Positions 1 through 13,170 of a DNA stretch of 64,000 nucleotides are shown piece by piece. The notes beneath the pieces were generated by a model, which was not told the origin of the DNA, did not search any database, and saw nothing but the letters and a program-made list of their open reading frames with translations. Both the position numbers and the translations under genes were made by a program. The stretch lies in NCBI GenBank assembly GCA_048013815.1, contig CM106585.1:6696001-6760000 (forward strand), given 5' to 3'. This stretch comes from Setoptus koraiensis (taxonomy: Eukaryota; Arthropoda). The first letter of the stretch is position 1, and each line of letters starts with the position of its first letter.

Positions 1-1738
1 GCTAAATTATCATCATCATGATGATCCAATTTAGATTGGCTCGGCCGACTAAACCGTTTGCAGCGCCGCAATCAAGCCAACACACAGCACAGGTGAGCTG
101 GACACAGGTGAGCTTGGCACAGGTGAGCTGCTTGCGAGTGATATTGCGTGTGCTACGGCCATAATCAGCAGATTCGGCCCATTTCGACATTATTTGTTGT
201 TGTTATAGTTGGACACTGGGCTACAGCGCTGGCCAGTGTGGCTTGCATGAGTGATGCGGTTACGTAAGCGGCTTATTCGTTTAATAACGGTGCTGTCGTG
301 ACCTTTACTCTAACGTTGTGCCACAGCTATAACGTGGCTATAACTCATAGCACACCCAATATGGCGATTGTTTGTTTGTTTGTTTGTGTCCAGTGGTCCG
401 CTGGCTATTACACACAACATTGGACAAACTATCATATTTGTACAGTTGGTGTGCGTGTGTGTGTAACAAGTGCATAACGGCGATATAAATAGCAACGGTT
501 ACGTTGCCATTAAACACACACACACCCATGGAGCTTTGGCTGTTGCGCAACAGCACAGCTGACAGGTCGGCCAGGTCTAAGACAACTGTTACGTAAACGG
601 CAACTGTCACAGGTTGGCCAAATGACAGGTGAACTTTCTTCACCTGTTAGCGTCGGTTGCTATTGGTTACGACATAAGCATGAGCGACACAAGCACAAGT
701 GACACAAGCATAAGTGACATGAGCATTGTAAATGTTGCACCGATACCGACTGGCCGATAAACTGTGTCACCACAACCGTCGAACGCCCTGCCAGCTGATG
801 CCGACTATCAGCTGATGGCGACAATCAGCTGACGGCAACTGTCATCGGCGAGAGTCGGCGACCTGGCGGACGGTGAGGCAAGCGCACTTTTCACATTTGT
901 TACATTTCGACAGTTGGCTCACTTATTGTGTATCTCTTAAAATTTGAACAAATTCGTTCGTCGGTGCAGCCACTGGACTGCCAGTGACAGAACTGCCAGT
1001 GACTGGGTGACACTGCGCTGATTTATGAAGCGACCCGCGACAAACAAATGGCGACAAGTGTTTGTCAATGGCGCTCACCTGGCTAATTGCGCCGCTGTGT
1101 CAGCTTCTATTACAACGGTATTACGTAATGGAGCAGTGTTGATGTGTATATTTGCGTTGGCTGTTTGGCGCCAATTGCAACGGCGGTCGCCATGGTGACC
1201 CGGTTCATCACTAAGTGTTTTTCTTCTCTCTCTGTCGAGTCTCTTTTCGCTGCCATTGTCAAACTGTCATCTTGCCGCACTGTCCATATCTCACCGTCAT
1301 CGTACCGTCGCCTCATACTCTGTGAATTGCCTGTACAGTCGTTATGATATCACTCACTGGAGCGCCTACGCAACAGCACAATCTGGCCGCCCATGCTGCC
1401 GATGATCGCTAACACTACAATCGCATCTATCGTCAGGTCACTAGCAGATCCATCATTGCTGCTCACCTGTTGCACCGTTGAACGCTGCACCGTTGCACCG
1501 CTGCACCAGCGAGTGAGTCAACTTTCAACGGTCAAATGAGCGATGGCCGATGCTCGATAATGGTCGGTGATCAAGCGAAACTGCCTGCGACACCGGGATA
1601 CACTTGTTGAAAGCCGCTTGCCACTGACCGACACACACTGACAAGGCGAGCTACATGTAACGATTTCATTTAAGATGCAAATTTTATCGGGCGACATGTG
1701 ACGCTGGGCGGCCCTGCAAACTCGCTCGTTCAGCCCAG

Positions 1739-1811
1739 ATAATTTAGACCGAAATAATTTAGACCGAAATAATTCAGACCGAAATAATTTAGACCGAAAT
1801 AATTTAGACTA
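1739..1811. repeat. 15-base tandem repeat
   Basis: About five copies of the unit AATAATTTAGACCGA with one or two substitutions. It is AT-rich against a GC-richer background. It has no coding sense. Confidence 0.9.
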
Positions 1812-3170
1812 TTTGGCTGTGGCGCCAAGATGCCGCCGCGGACGCCGGTGGCCGTCCCGATGACTCTATCCAATAGAGTCTATTGCGGCCATTATTGAGC
1901 TGGCACTAGTTTAGGCTGGCCATTTGTTAGCCATTGGCAAGCGTGCTAATGGCGCTGTTCGAGTTAAAAGTGGACAAATATAAATATAATTTATATATAA
2001 ATATCTGGCCGCACACGAATCGAGATGGTCTGATATAATCAATTGCCGTTTGAGTTAATCGCCAACGACCACATGCGTGACATAATCACCCAGACTCCGC
2101 ATTCCAGCGAACGAGCTTGACACTGCTCGCCGGTCTCAAGTCGAGCCGCCAATTTCAATGCTTGCGTTCGCTCGCTCATTTAGGCTAACTGAAAATTTAA
2201 AATTCAGGCCAGAAATTGAGAGTATGCAATGGGCAGGCGAGCCTGAAAGTTTATTTTTCTAGGTTGCGCACTTGTTTATTCGATAACGATTCGACGGAAA
2301 AGTATTTGAGAAATGGGCGCGAGATACGACGACAAGTTTCACTGACAACTGATGTGATTGTTAGTGAAATTTGCATGAACGAACTCGAGTTCAAACAACA
2401 AAGAAATTCGTTTGTGTTTTGTAAAATCGACCCAATTACCGATTTTGCAATATTCGTACTTCAAACTTTGATCATCGAAATTGATCGAAGGGATATTTCT
2501 GTGAAAATCGCATCGAAATCTCAAATGAACATTGAGCCGATTATAACGTAAGAAGATGCGAAAGAAGACGGGCCGAAATCACGAATGACGCCACTTGCAA
2601 CTGGCACGCAAAGGAGAGGTCGCCGCAACAGAGGCGACACCCGCTACCTGTCATTGTTGGATATGCAGATCGGATATCTTGTCACTGGACAACTTCATTG
2701 ACCAGTCAGCTGATCATGATGTTGCGTTGGATGAAGCCGACAAATATTGTGTGTTACATAACAACATATTGCGACAGGTAAGACAATGTGACTACCTGTG
2801 ACTACTGCGCCATTGGACATTGCAGCTAACAGCTTGTAAGTAACGGTGCACAAATATAGATACATAATATGACGCAACTAGAGCATCCACAAGTGTTGCG
2901 CAATGGTTTGTGAGCGATTTGTGAGCCAAGATGACCCGTTAAACTGGGTATTAGTGTTGTGCGGCAGCCGCGTTTCAATCAGCTGACCGGCTGGCCGGTC
3001 GGTTTGCTGGTCAGCAGTGTGTTCGAAGTGTTCGAACAGGTGAGTGGTCGATTATTGCTCGAATGGCGATTTGTGTGAGTTGGTTGAATGGCGCAACAAA
3101 CAACAACATTGTGTGTGTTTGATCTGGGAGTGTCGTTGTGTTTGCGATTATGATTCGCCCATCAATTCCA

Positions 3171-3226
3171 TCATATTCGAACCGGCCGAATTGGCATATT
3201 CAAACCGGCCGAATTGGCATATTCGA
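3171..3226. repeat. 23-base tandem repeat with GAACCGGCC core
   Basis: About two and a half copies of a 23-base unit that joins an ATATTC word to a CCGGCCGAATTGG word. The copies differ at about one base. Confidence 0.8.
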
Positions 3227-3465
3227 GCTGCGTTTAGGCGACGGCTGCGAGCGAGCAAACGGAAGAACGGCTAAAAGCATGAATGTGTTCGAGACATTGT
3301 CTCAAGTGTCGAAGCGCCGGCCAGTGAATCTAATTTCGACATGCACATTCATTGGCAGATAAATAATTCCAGATGCACGCCATTTGCCAACAACAGCAGC
3401 AACAACAACAGCGGCCATTCTCTCGCGATTGGCAGTTGGCAACTTGCGGCTGCCAACTCACAACT

Positions 3466-3486
3466 GGCCGGCCGGCCGGCCGGCCG
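3466..3486. repeat. GGCC simple repeat
   Basis: Five uninterrupted GGCC units, a self-complementary GC-only run. Confidence 0.9.
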
Positions 3487-4039
3487 ATAATTACGTAACG
3501 ACTCTATTTTGAGCTCGCAGGCGCTTGTTTCAATGTTGCAGCTTGTTGTTTTGTGTGAGTGGCCGAAGCCGGCGAGATATCATGACGATTTGCAAATGGT
3601 CAATTTTGAACGGTGGCCATTTTCGAGCGGCGCGCCGCACCGTGTCCATTGTCGTTAACGAGCGCTCGTTTGCCACTGAATATCGCCAGTGATTCATTTC
3701 TGTTCGGTGTCTCTCATTCTCGAACTCTCATTCGCAGCCTCTCGAGCGCTCGAATTCGCCGATTCGCAGACCACGCTGCCAGTTGCCGACCGGCGGACAG
3801 CGACGAACGAGCGAACGGCAACGAACGAGCGAACGGCAACGAACGCAACACAGTCGCAATCAATAGATTAGTGGAAATGAAGGAAATCAGAGCCGAATTG
3901 TTTCAGCTCTCGCTGATGTGAGTGCGAAATGTTTGCCCAGCGACCGGCCAGTTTAACTCGGGGCTGTTTGGCACAGTGGCAAACGTTGCGAGCGAGCGCA
4001 AGCGAGTTGCGGCTCGCCGTCGAGCCGTCAGCTTGCCGA

Positions 4040-4096
4040 GCTTCGAACGAGCGAGCTTCGAATGAGCGAGCTTCGAACGAGCGAGCGTCGAACTTC
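4040..4096. repeat. 15-base GAGCGAGCTTCGAAC repeat
   Basis: Three to four copies of a 15-base unit with single changes, within a longer stretch rich in GAGCGAGC words. Confidence 0.75.
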
Positions 4097-4492
4097 AGGG
4101 CGCCAAGTTTGGGTTCGAATCGCCGATTCGACGAATGCGAGCTCGGCGCTGCAACTCGTCGAATGTTCGCTGGTTTGTTCGGAGCGGCTCAGTTTACCCG
4201 CTGGCCGCTTCGAGCCGAACAGAAACTAATCTGTTCGGCTGTTCTGAATGAATGGCGATATTCAGTGCCTCTTTTGCGCACTGTTCAGCATGAGGCGGCA
4301 TGAGCGTGCACAATGAGCGCCGGTGTCGCCACGATGGACGCCGGCAACAGTGACAAGAGACGAGGATGATCCATCGGGCCATCATGCGCAGAAGTGATTC
4401 AGTTCGGAGCCGATTCGCCCTACCCTGTCCATCATGCTTGCGAAGTCCTTTCGCGAGGCCTGTTCGAGACTCGAAATCAGAAATTTGAAATT

Positions 4493-4493
<1 letters not shown>

Positions 4494-4527
<34 letters not shown>
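4494..4527. repeat. GA microsatellite
   Basis: About 17 uninterrupted GA units. Confidence 0.95.
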
Positions 4528-4529
<2 letters not shown>

Positions 4530-5114
4530 CGAAACTCGGCGTCCCGGCTCGCAATTGTAAATTCGCAGTTCGAAATCTGAAATGCTGAGTTCGGAGTCGA
4601 AATGCGGAGTTCGAAATGCGCATCGAGCTTTCGCTGGCGAGCTTCAAATCTGGAAGCGACCGCTCGAGCAGTGGGAATCGCTCGCTTCTCGTAAATGGCG
4701 GCTGTGATTGCAACGATGATGCAAATTAGGATGCCAGCGAGACTGGCATGTCACGCGCTTATTCTAACCGTAATGCACAATGCAACGAGCGGCTCACAAT
4801 GGCCTCGGCAGATTCGAAGCCATTCAAATTGACAGTGCTCGCACACTACCGTCATACTGCTGCCAGTGTGTTCGGGCGGATATTTTATTTCAGGCCCGAG
4901 TTGCTTGACAATTGTCGCACTCGGCAGCCATTTATCGTCGCTAATTCGACTTGCGCTCGACACAGAAGCAGGCGAGAGTGATTCGGCCGCCGTCGAGCTA
5001 AATCACAGCCTTGGCTTGCCATTGTCATGTGTGTGTGTGTCGCTCAAACAATTCAACAAGCCAGAGGGGCTTTACCTGTATTTTGCGGTTGCGTCATCGC
5101 TTGTTTGTGTGCGC

Positions 5115-5115
5115 T

Positions 5116-5150
<35 letters not shown>
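5115..5150. repeat. GTC/CGT microsatellite
   Basis: About eleven GTC units. It gives Arg, Val or Ser runs on one strand and Asp or Thr runs on the other, which explains the open frames here; none looks like a real protein. Confidence 0.95.
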
Positions 5151-7473
5151 TGGCCAGATAATTGTGTGTGGAGATGATCGCCTGTTGACACGGTGCGGCC
5201 GATCGTGCCGTCTCACCGTGCGAACGGCGGGCCTGCCGTTCGCAGCCGCTTCGCACTTGCGACCGGCCGGCCAAGTTCGAGCCACTTCGAGCCACTTCGA
5301 CGAGCCGACAGAAGCGGGCGCCAGAAAGAAGCGACAGGCCGAAGAAGCGGGCGGCGGAGAGAAGCGACGGGCCGAAGAAGCGACCGGCCAGAGAAGCGAG
5401 ACGCCGAAGAAGCGACGCAAGCGAGAATAAGCGGCCCAATAAAGTGTAATGGCCGGCGCAGACAAGCCAATTAATGGGCGATGATTTCTGTTAGCGCTAC
5501 TTTTTCATCACTTCGCTTGCCTTGCCGCAACTGGCCGCGAAGCGAGCCACCGAAAGTCGACCAGCGCTTTTTTCGGCCGCTCGACGGGCAGCCAATATGG
5601 CAGCGAGCGAGCGATAAAAAAGCACGAATCGCATCGCAAAGCTCCACAAGCGGAGCTCAGCAGCAGCCGGCGAGCTCGGCGAAGAAGTTGCCCGAAAGTC
5701 GGAGCGTTCGACACGACATTGGCGCCTACTTGCGGCACGCCACAGTTGCACTGTATTTGTGACGCCAACGATGCTGTCTGCACACATTTATTCATGCAGC
5801 CGAAGCCAGGATCGAATCCGGATACAACGGATATTCGGCCGGCGGTTATTCGGGCAGACGGTTGCGCCCGTTCGGCCGCCACTGGACACACCTGGGCCGC
5901 ATTCGGGCCGCATTCGGGCCGGCGATATCCGAATTGGCTGATCGCTGCTGACGATAGCTCCGTGCGATAGGATATGTTGTCAACTATCAAGCTGTCGTAT
6001 CGAGCATTGGCAGCGGCCAGCGCACCCAAACGGATGATCTCGGCAAACAAATAAGCAGCAATAATGAATTGAGATGGCTGCACCATCTCAATTTACTGCC
6101 ATTGTTATTTATAATTGCGCAACGTTTCGGCTGCAGCGCCAGCTCGCTGGCCGGAAGGGGCAGCAAGGCCCGAGCAGGGACTCGCAATTGGATCGGAAAT
6201 TTATGCGATCTAGCGACTTGCATCCCCTGTGAGGCGGCTGCCAGTGTAGCTTGCCAGTTGTGCAGCGCCGGCCACAGAGCAGAATGGATTCGCTGAGCTA
6301 GGCAAACGCACAGGTAGCTGACGAGGATATGAATGTATGGATTTATATAAAAGTGAGCGCAACTTGTGCGGTGCAAGTGAAGGCATAACTCATATCGAAA
6401 CTCAATTTGCAAACATTTATACAATTAACAATGGCAACTGCAGCGACTCACAATAAGCCGCGAATCGCCTGTTCGTTCTCGAATTTATGCCATTTATAAT
6501 CTGGCTGCTGCTTTGAATGAATATATGAGCGCCGTTATGTTATTCGGGCAACAATGCACAATAGTGATAATAGTCGCAGCTCGCCCGAACCACAGACCAT
6601 GAGCGCAGTTTCAGTGGATTCGAGTGACCGTTATCTTATCTCGTCGCTGTCATCGGTGGCTTATCTGGCGCCCGCTCCACCGAGTCTCGCACTGTCGAGC
6701 CTCGCACTGTCGGGTCTCGCACCCTCGTCGGGCCGAAGCCGGCCAATGCGCCCGATAGCGCCACTTGTTGAGTGCAGTTCAGTCTGACAGCGCGAGCCAA
6801 TCATTTATCATGTATAATTATATTTATCAGCACGATGACGTTGCGTGAGTGTGTGCGTGTGTGTGTGTGATTGTTGGCAATTTGCAAATGGTAGCCAGTG
6901 CCGGTCAATTACCGCTTGCGGTAGCACCACAAGCGCTAACAACAAGTTGCAATTTTTGCACTGTGTATACACTGGCGCTCGCCCATTTGTTGGCTGATTG
7001 TTTTCGATTGGCGCGCTTGTCAGCGTTTGTCAGTGTTTGTCCGTGTGTCTCGCCTTGGCCGGCCACCGATTTGCCAGTTTCGAAAGAATTTCGAGCGCTC
7101 GGCCGGCCCCACGGCTTGCACAGACCCGAATTGGCCAGGTCCGACGGAGCCGGATCGCGCGAAGTTTGTCCAATGGCAAAGTTTGTCGATACAAGCTGCT
7201 GGGGCGCCCCGCCAAATGCCAGCCAAATGTCAGGCGAATGGCGGCAATGCGTGGGTGTCACAATGAATATTGATAGTCTCGTTCGGATATTGACAGGCGT
7301 TACAAATGATCTGGATCTTGCGCTCGGCGCTGTGTGTTTATGAATAGTACACACTGTGTACATGAATAGTATGAATAGCATAACTAGCGTGACTGGCATG
7401 ACTACTGGCGTAACGGCACACAACGGCAGCCAGTTACACAGCCAGTTACACAGGTAACTGGGGGACAGGTAAG

Positions 7474-7537
7474 CGAGCGGTTGTTTGTTCAGGAACAAGC
7501 AACCGCTCGACAATTGCGACCATCGTGGTCGCAATTG
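7474..7537. repeat. Two back-to-back hairpins
   Basis: The first inverted repeat (7474-7490 and 7493-7509) has 17-base arms, one mismatch and a 2-base spacer. The second (7511-7522 and 7526-7537) has perfect 12-base arms around TCG. One base separates them. No coding sense. Confidence 0.85.
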
Positions 7538-7607
7538 ATCTTTGTCAATTACTTGCCAATGAATAATGAACAGACGAACGTTCACTCATTGTGTGTCATT
7601 GATGAAC

Positions 7608-7720
7608 AACAACAACAACGGCAGCAACAACAACGACAGCAACAACAACGACAGCAACAACAGCGACAGCAACAGCAACGACAGCAACAACAACGACAGC
7701 AACAACAACAGCAGCAACAG
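7608..7720. repeat. CAA/CAG-rich tract
   Basis: An imperfect repeat of CAACAACAACGACAG-like 15-base units. It encodes polyglutamine or polyasparagine in + frames, which explains the open frames over it. I see no flanking conserved protein. Confidence 0.9.
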
Positions 7721-8020
7721 CCTTGCAGCCACAACAAATGCGCGCTGTTGGCTAGACATTGGCACAATGCTACGGTGTTGTTAGCTACGCCTGATTATGC
7801 AAAGGTGAACAGGTGATTGGGGAGAAGCGCCGATGATTTGTTTGTGTGTGTTGTTGTCGCTGTTGTCAAATGTTGTTCCATTCAGTCGTTTCAGTCATGT
7901 GTTCATTCAATCACGGCAGCAGCGCAACGAGATGAATCACGAATGACAAACAACTCGCTCTGTCTGTCCCGGTTGCTCTCTCGCAAACTCTCCGTCAGCG
8001 GGCGATTTGCGAAGCCAACA

Positions 8021-8101
8021 ACAACAGCAGCAACAACAACGACGACAACAGCAACAACAACGACGACAACAGCAACAACGACAGCAACCGCAACAACAAA
8101 G
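8021..8101. repeat. CAA/CGA-rich tract
   Basis: ACAACAACGACGACAGC-like units repeated several times, of the same family as the tracts at 7608, 12228 and 13096. Confidence 0.85.
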
Positions 8102-8406
8102 TAGCCGGCCAATGAGCAACATCCGCCCGTTGCGCAACAGCCGGTCAGGTTGTCGTTGCTCGAACAGACGGAGCATCAATTGATGCCGAGCGACTTGTTT
8201 GGTTAGAGCGACGACAACAACAACGATTATGACGACCGTAATGATGAAGAAAAATGAGCGACCAACAACAATGGTCGCCATACGGTAAAGATTGCCCACT
8301 AACGAACAACAGGTGTCTACAGCTCGAGCCAATCGCTTCTTTCTCTCCACTCGCTCTATTCTAAACAGGCCAATTCTTGGTGTTCGTTCGTTCGCAACGC
8401 CAACAC

Positions 8407-8430
8407 AAACACACACACACACACACACAC
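8407..8430. repeat. CA microsatellite
   Basis: About twelve CA units. Confidence 0.9.
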
Positions 8431-8756
8431 GCTAATGACGACAACAATGACAACAGCCCAGAGCCATGAAAAGAACCGCTCGAATCGAGCGAACGGCCTT
8501 TGAATGATTTCTGAATGAATTTTGACTGATCGTCTCATGATATTTGAACGCCGATTTCCTTGCACAGTGTGGCGGCATGAGCGCCCCCGAGCGCCTGTGT
8601 TTCGCGCTCCTTTTGCGACTCTTGCCTTTTCTAAAGTTTGTCCGGTCCGTTGAATACGACAAAAGTCGCAAGTTTTCTTGTCGCTCGCGTCGCGCACTGC
8701 CCGCCCCTCAACTAGCGTCCGACAATGCGCCATTTTCGGGCAAAGAGCTGCATTTC

Positions 8757-8870
8757 GAAATTTCTGAAATTTCGAAAATCTCGAAAATCTCGAAAATCTC
8801 GACAAACGCGAAAATCTCGCAAAAAGCGAAAATCGCGAAAATCTCGGGAATTTCGGGAATTTCGCGGTGC
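8757..8870. repeat. 9-base TCGAAAATC repeat
   Basis: Degenerate copies of TCGAAAATC and related TCGGGAATT units. The period is a multiple of three, so it gives Lys-Ile-Ser runs on + and Arg-Asp-Phe runs on -. This looks like repeat growth and not a gene. Confidence 0.8.
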
Positions 8871-9563
8871 ATTTCGAGCGAAATTCTCTGAACGGATTTT
8901 CACTCGCAGATGCCTCCGCTTGAGGCCACTACCTGTGCAATGCCTCCGCAAACGAGGAAACTCCGACGAGAAAAGCCCAATGTCAACAGAGGCTCTTCCG
9001 GCCGATAAGTGATCGGTGTGCCAGACCATTGTTGTGTCCGTCGTCATTGTGTGTTTCTGTCAGCACGACAGAAACGAGTTTGCGACACTCGAGCTCATGT
9101 CGCCGCTGCTTCGGCCTCATATTTGAAAAGCGATAGTCCGATCGTTTGGCGGTGCACCGGTCAAGCGATGTAACGGTGCACTGGTCAAGCGATGCAATGG
9201 TGCAGCGGTGCTGTGGTCAAGAGCAGCCAGACCGTTACACGCGAGCGCACTTGTTCCGTGCTCCACTGGACAGGTGCACTGGTGGCTGAAACGTCAATCA
9301 TTGCCGTTGCGCAATTTAATTCAATAATAGCAGATCTGATCCGATCCGGCACAAATTGACCGCTTCACGCGTGGGCGGGATCACTGTGTGTCATTGCTGT
9401 ATACGATACACAGGGACATGCAGCGATATGTAGGGCATTCCGACGCTGCAGCTCGGGTAATCATTGGGCCGGAATTGGGTGTGAAGGGTGTGACGGCTTC
9501 GGCGGGTCGACGGACGCGCCAGTGGACAATCAATTGTTGGCTGTTGCCGGCTGCCCGACGATT

Positions 9564-9619
9564 TCGGATTCATCGGATCTCGGATTCATGGGATCTCGGA
9601 TTCATGGGATCTCGGATTC
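9564..9619. repeat. 16-base TCGGATTCATGGGATC repeat
   Basis: A little over three copies of the 16-base unit with one or two changes. The period is not a multiple of three. Confidence 0.85.
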
Positions 9620-10468
9620 GTCGCCCGATGGAGATCAGCCCGAAATTGCCGAATGAATTGTGTCTCAATCAAGTCGGCGCATTGACTCTCGGCCGCCCGG
9701 CATGACAATCTCAGTGAGAGCCAGCCAGAGAAAATAAATCTCGTCTGCGTGAATGCGAGCGCGATTCGCGACGACCACGACGACGACGCTAGCTGGCGAG
9801 CATGATTCGATGATTGATCATGAAAGGAGAGACAGATGAAGCGAGCGAGCGAACAAAACTCAATTATTTATTTTATTTCTCTGTTATTTCCAAACAAAAA
9901 TAAGCGACAGGTGAACTGGCGAGCTGGGCGCATTCTTCTGGGTTTAGACTGGCCAGCTTTTCAGTGTGTATGCAGCTATAGTTTATAAAGTGCTGGCCAG
10001 ATAGAACAGTGAGCAGTCGCACACAATTACATTACTGGCAACAAGTGGCTCGACCATTTTGCTCGACTAATAATCGAAATAATGTGAAAGAATGTGATTT
10101 TAACAACAAGCCAGCGACAACAGCAACCGCTGATAGACAACAGCTAGCGGTTGCCGTTCTGTCATTTTCAAAAACGCTGTCATGCCAAATCAAATTGATT
10201 TGATTTGATTTGAGTGAAAAGAGGGGAGAGGGGAGATTGCAAATTATCAAGCTATCAAGCGAGCGGAGAGGAGTCAAAGAAGCGTTCGCAGTTCAATTGG
10301 AATGCGCACTGTGTACAGACAAACTTTAACTCGTCTGGGATAAGTACAAACGACTGTGTGTGTGTGTGAGATGCAGATAAAAATAGTATGTTTAGCCTGT
10401 GGCAATTTGTTTGATTCAATTCAGTTTGATTATTTTTGTCGTTTGGGCCGCTGCGAAGCTGCAGCAGC

Positions 10469-10543
10469 CGTCGAAGTTCGGCCGGCCATCGAAGCTCGGG
10501 CGGCCGTCGAAGCTCGGGCGGCCGTCGAAGTTCGAGCGGCAGC
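10469..10543. repeat. 18-base GTCGAAGCTCGGGCGGCC repeat
   Basis: About four copies of an 18-base GC-rich unit. Six codons per unit keep frames open, but I recognise no protein. Confidence 0.85.
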
Positions 10544-11688
10544 CACAAGCAACAAGTGTCAGTGGAAAAAGAAACGATTGGTCACTCGGTGTGCGCTCAC
10601 ATTCAGCTGGCCGGCCGGCTGTTCCAAAATAAATGGCAATAAATAATAAGGCGGCGATAGTGGCTCCATTCACACAAGAGGTTTGCGGTTTGATTGATGC
10701 CAGCGCTTCGACGGCGCTGGCCAACCGACGCCAGCAGCCTGTCGATTCGGGCGATGTTCGCAGAGCCTGGCTCTCATATCTCACCTGTTTGCAATATCTC
10801 ATTCTCGGCCGTCGTTGGCCACTCTCGCGGCGCAGTTTGCGAACATTCGAAGCTCGCACGGCGAATTGTATCGGCCGTTCGAACGATCGCTCCGAAGTTC
10901 AAAGGGCTCGAATCGAAGTTTGAAGGGCTCGAATCGGCGAATTCGCACACGGAGCCGACCGAACGTCGGGCCGGCCGAGCGGGCCGAGTGAGACGAACTC
11001 GAAAGGAAAGCGAAATTCGACAAGACACTGCAGTTCAGTTGCTGGCCGGCGCCATGATATGAAATGATAATGAGCGATTAGAAGAGCGACCAGAGATGAG
11101 CCAACTGGGACAGGTGAGAAAGACAATGCCCGCTTGTGCCGCTTGGCGAGCCGACCGCATTGTCTTGGCGACGACACACTGTTTTAATAATACTGTTGTA
11201 ATAACTGCCCTTGAACCAATTAAGCGATTGCGTCACGCTGGTCACTCTCGCTGACTGGCTGGCTGGCTGGCTCAAATGTTGTCAAGATTGTTTCGCATTA
11301 TTCACCGTTGGCCGTCGATACAGGTGAATCTAATTTTGCATGTTAATACAATATCAATTGCGTGTCGTTGTCAAGCCAGATATTACAAGTGTCGCTGTTG
11401 TCGCATGCAAAGGTCGCATTTGGCCGCTCGCTTCATATCACTTTCACCTGTGGGTCACGCTGCGTCAAAACAAGTCTCGCAAACAAAGAACTTGTATCAA
11501 TTGCTGCCCAATAGCGTGCTTATCACATTTGACATATTTGACATAGTCGCCATAGTGGCCGTCTGGTGGTCAGCGTCGGCGTCAGTATCAGCGGTGTATC
11601 ATCATTGACCATTTGTCATCGACGAACGCTGTCAATGAATTGTCGCCAGTCACTGCTGGCCAGACAAGAGGTGACGGTCGCTCGGTTC

Positions 11689-11733
11689 GTTTATCCGCTT
11701 CGAACGCCGAATCGGCGTTCGAAGCGGATAAAC
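11689..11733. repeat. Perfect 45-base palindrome
   Basis: Two perfectly complementary 22-base arms (11689-11710 and 11712-11733) flank a single A at 11711. The axis reads CGCCGA-A-TCGGCG. It is the longest perfect inverted repeat I found in the window. Confidence 0.95.
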
Positions 11734-12227
11734 AAAAGCCCGCGAAAAAAGAGCGATTGTTCGGCGGAGCAGCCTGCAAGCTAAATACAAAGTATGTGTA
11801 TCGTTTGCAGTGAATGGTTGCGCAGTGGGCAGTGGATATTTCGTGTCATGCCATATCTGTTGCGAGTGCGAATTCCATTGTTCCAAGCGAATTCCGGCAT
11901 GCGTTGCCGGTGATATATTTCGCCGGTTGTGCGCGTTATGTAATACGCAACACAACATGCCCAGCCAGGCTGGCAATCAGCAATGACAAAAGCAACAACG
12001 ACAGCGGCAACAACAACAGCAACAAGGGCCGGCAAAGTGACCTGTTGCGCTCAAGCGATAACCCACTGATAGTGGGCCCGATCTTTTGAACCGAGCGGCT
12101 CGATGTAGCGGCCCGAAACAGCGCCGAGCAAACAATCTGCATGCCAGGGTTTATAGCAAACAACAAAATTAAACAATGCAGGCCGATGTTAATCAGATCA
12201 GGCCGACCAGTCAGCTGGGAATGGCGG

Positions 12228-12237
12228 CAACAACAAC

Positions 12238-12271
<34 letters not shown>

Positions 12272-12276
12272 ACAGC

Positions 12277-12310
<34 letters not shown>

Positions 12311-12402
12311 ACAGCAACAACAACAGCAACAACAACAACAACAACGACAACAGCAACAACAACAGAGACAACAACAACAACAGCAACAACAACAGAGACA
12401 GT
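12228..12402. repeat. Long CAA-rich microsatellite
   Basis: About 175 bases of CAA units broken by CGA, CAG and AGA triplets. It yields polyglutamine, polythreonine and polyleucine shadow frames. No conserved sequence flanks it. Confidence 0.95.
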
Positions 12403-13095
12403 AAAATTTTATCTCCAGTTTATTTTATGCCGCTATGTGGATAAAACAAACTCGCTGCAATTCGGCTGTTCGGCCACACTGTATTGCAATCTGACAATTG
12501 TGAGTCCGGCGGTGCGTCATGTCCAATTAAACGGCCGGTAATTCATGGCTGGCTCATTCTTAATTATCAATGTCCCGTAGCATGGATATTTTCAACTAGC
12601 GCTAACTCAATTAGGCCAAATAGATAAGCTACCAAAAACAGTGATCGCAACAACAGCGCCAGCCTACACACATCGGCGTGGACATGGCGAAGAACTGAAC
12701 TCTCTCTCTCTATCTCAATAATGCCAAATAATGCTAAACATTCTCTGTCGGTTGCCGTTTTCACGTTTGGTGCTGGCCAACTCAAAACGGAAGTTACGTC
12801 ATGCGGAACTCGATAAACGTGGCTGGTGGTCTCTCGCTCTCTCTCTCTCTCTCGTTCGCAGGTTGTTGCCAGTTGTAGTAGACACTTGTTGGCAGAGTCA
12901 ATGATGACGGCGATGATGATGACGACGACGATGATCATCATGGTGGCGTTGGTGTCGATGTAAATTACTCAAGTTGTTGTTAAGTTGTCAGTTGAGTGTG
13001 ATAGAGTTGGCCAGATAAGACTCTTCAGCTGGCAGTCGTCTCGCCATGAACCGTTATGCCTAATGGGATAATAAACAGCGCTGGTGGCCGCCGCT

Positions 13096-13170
13096 ATTCA
13101 GCAGCAACACCGACAACAACGACAACAACAACGACAGCAACAACAACGACAACAACGACAACAACGGCAA
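13096..13170. repeat. CAA/CGA-rich tract
   Basis: Imperfect CAACGACAA-type units, a fourth tract of the same family. Confidence 0.85.

Noticed and set aside
2216-2551. 111-codon + frame in the desert
   Set aside because: Composition is almost protein-like, but no start context, splice signal or recognisable domain supports it.
5800-5830. tRNA B-box-like word GGATCGAATCC
   Set aside because: No A box or cloverleaf can be drawn upstream within tRNA distance on either strand.
7481-7816. Polyglutamine open frame over the CAA tract
   Set aside because: The frame exists only because the repeat lacks stops; flanking residues have no known domain and the other two frames are open too.
12141-12541. 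Polyglutamine/polythreonine frames at the 12.2 kb tract
   Set aside because: Same reason: simple repeat, several frames open, no conserved sequence.
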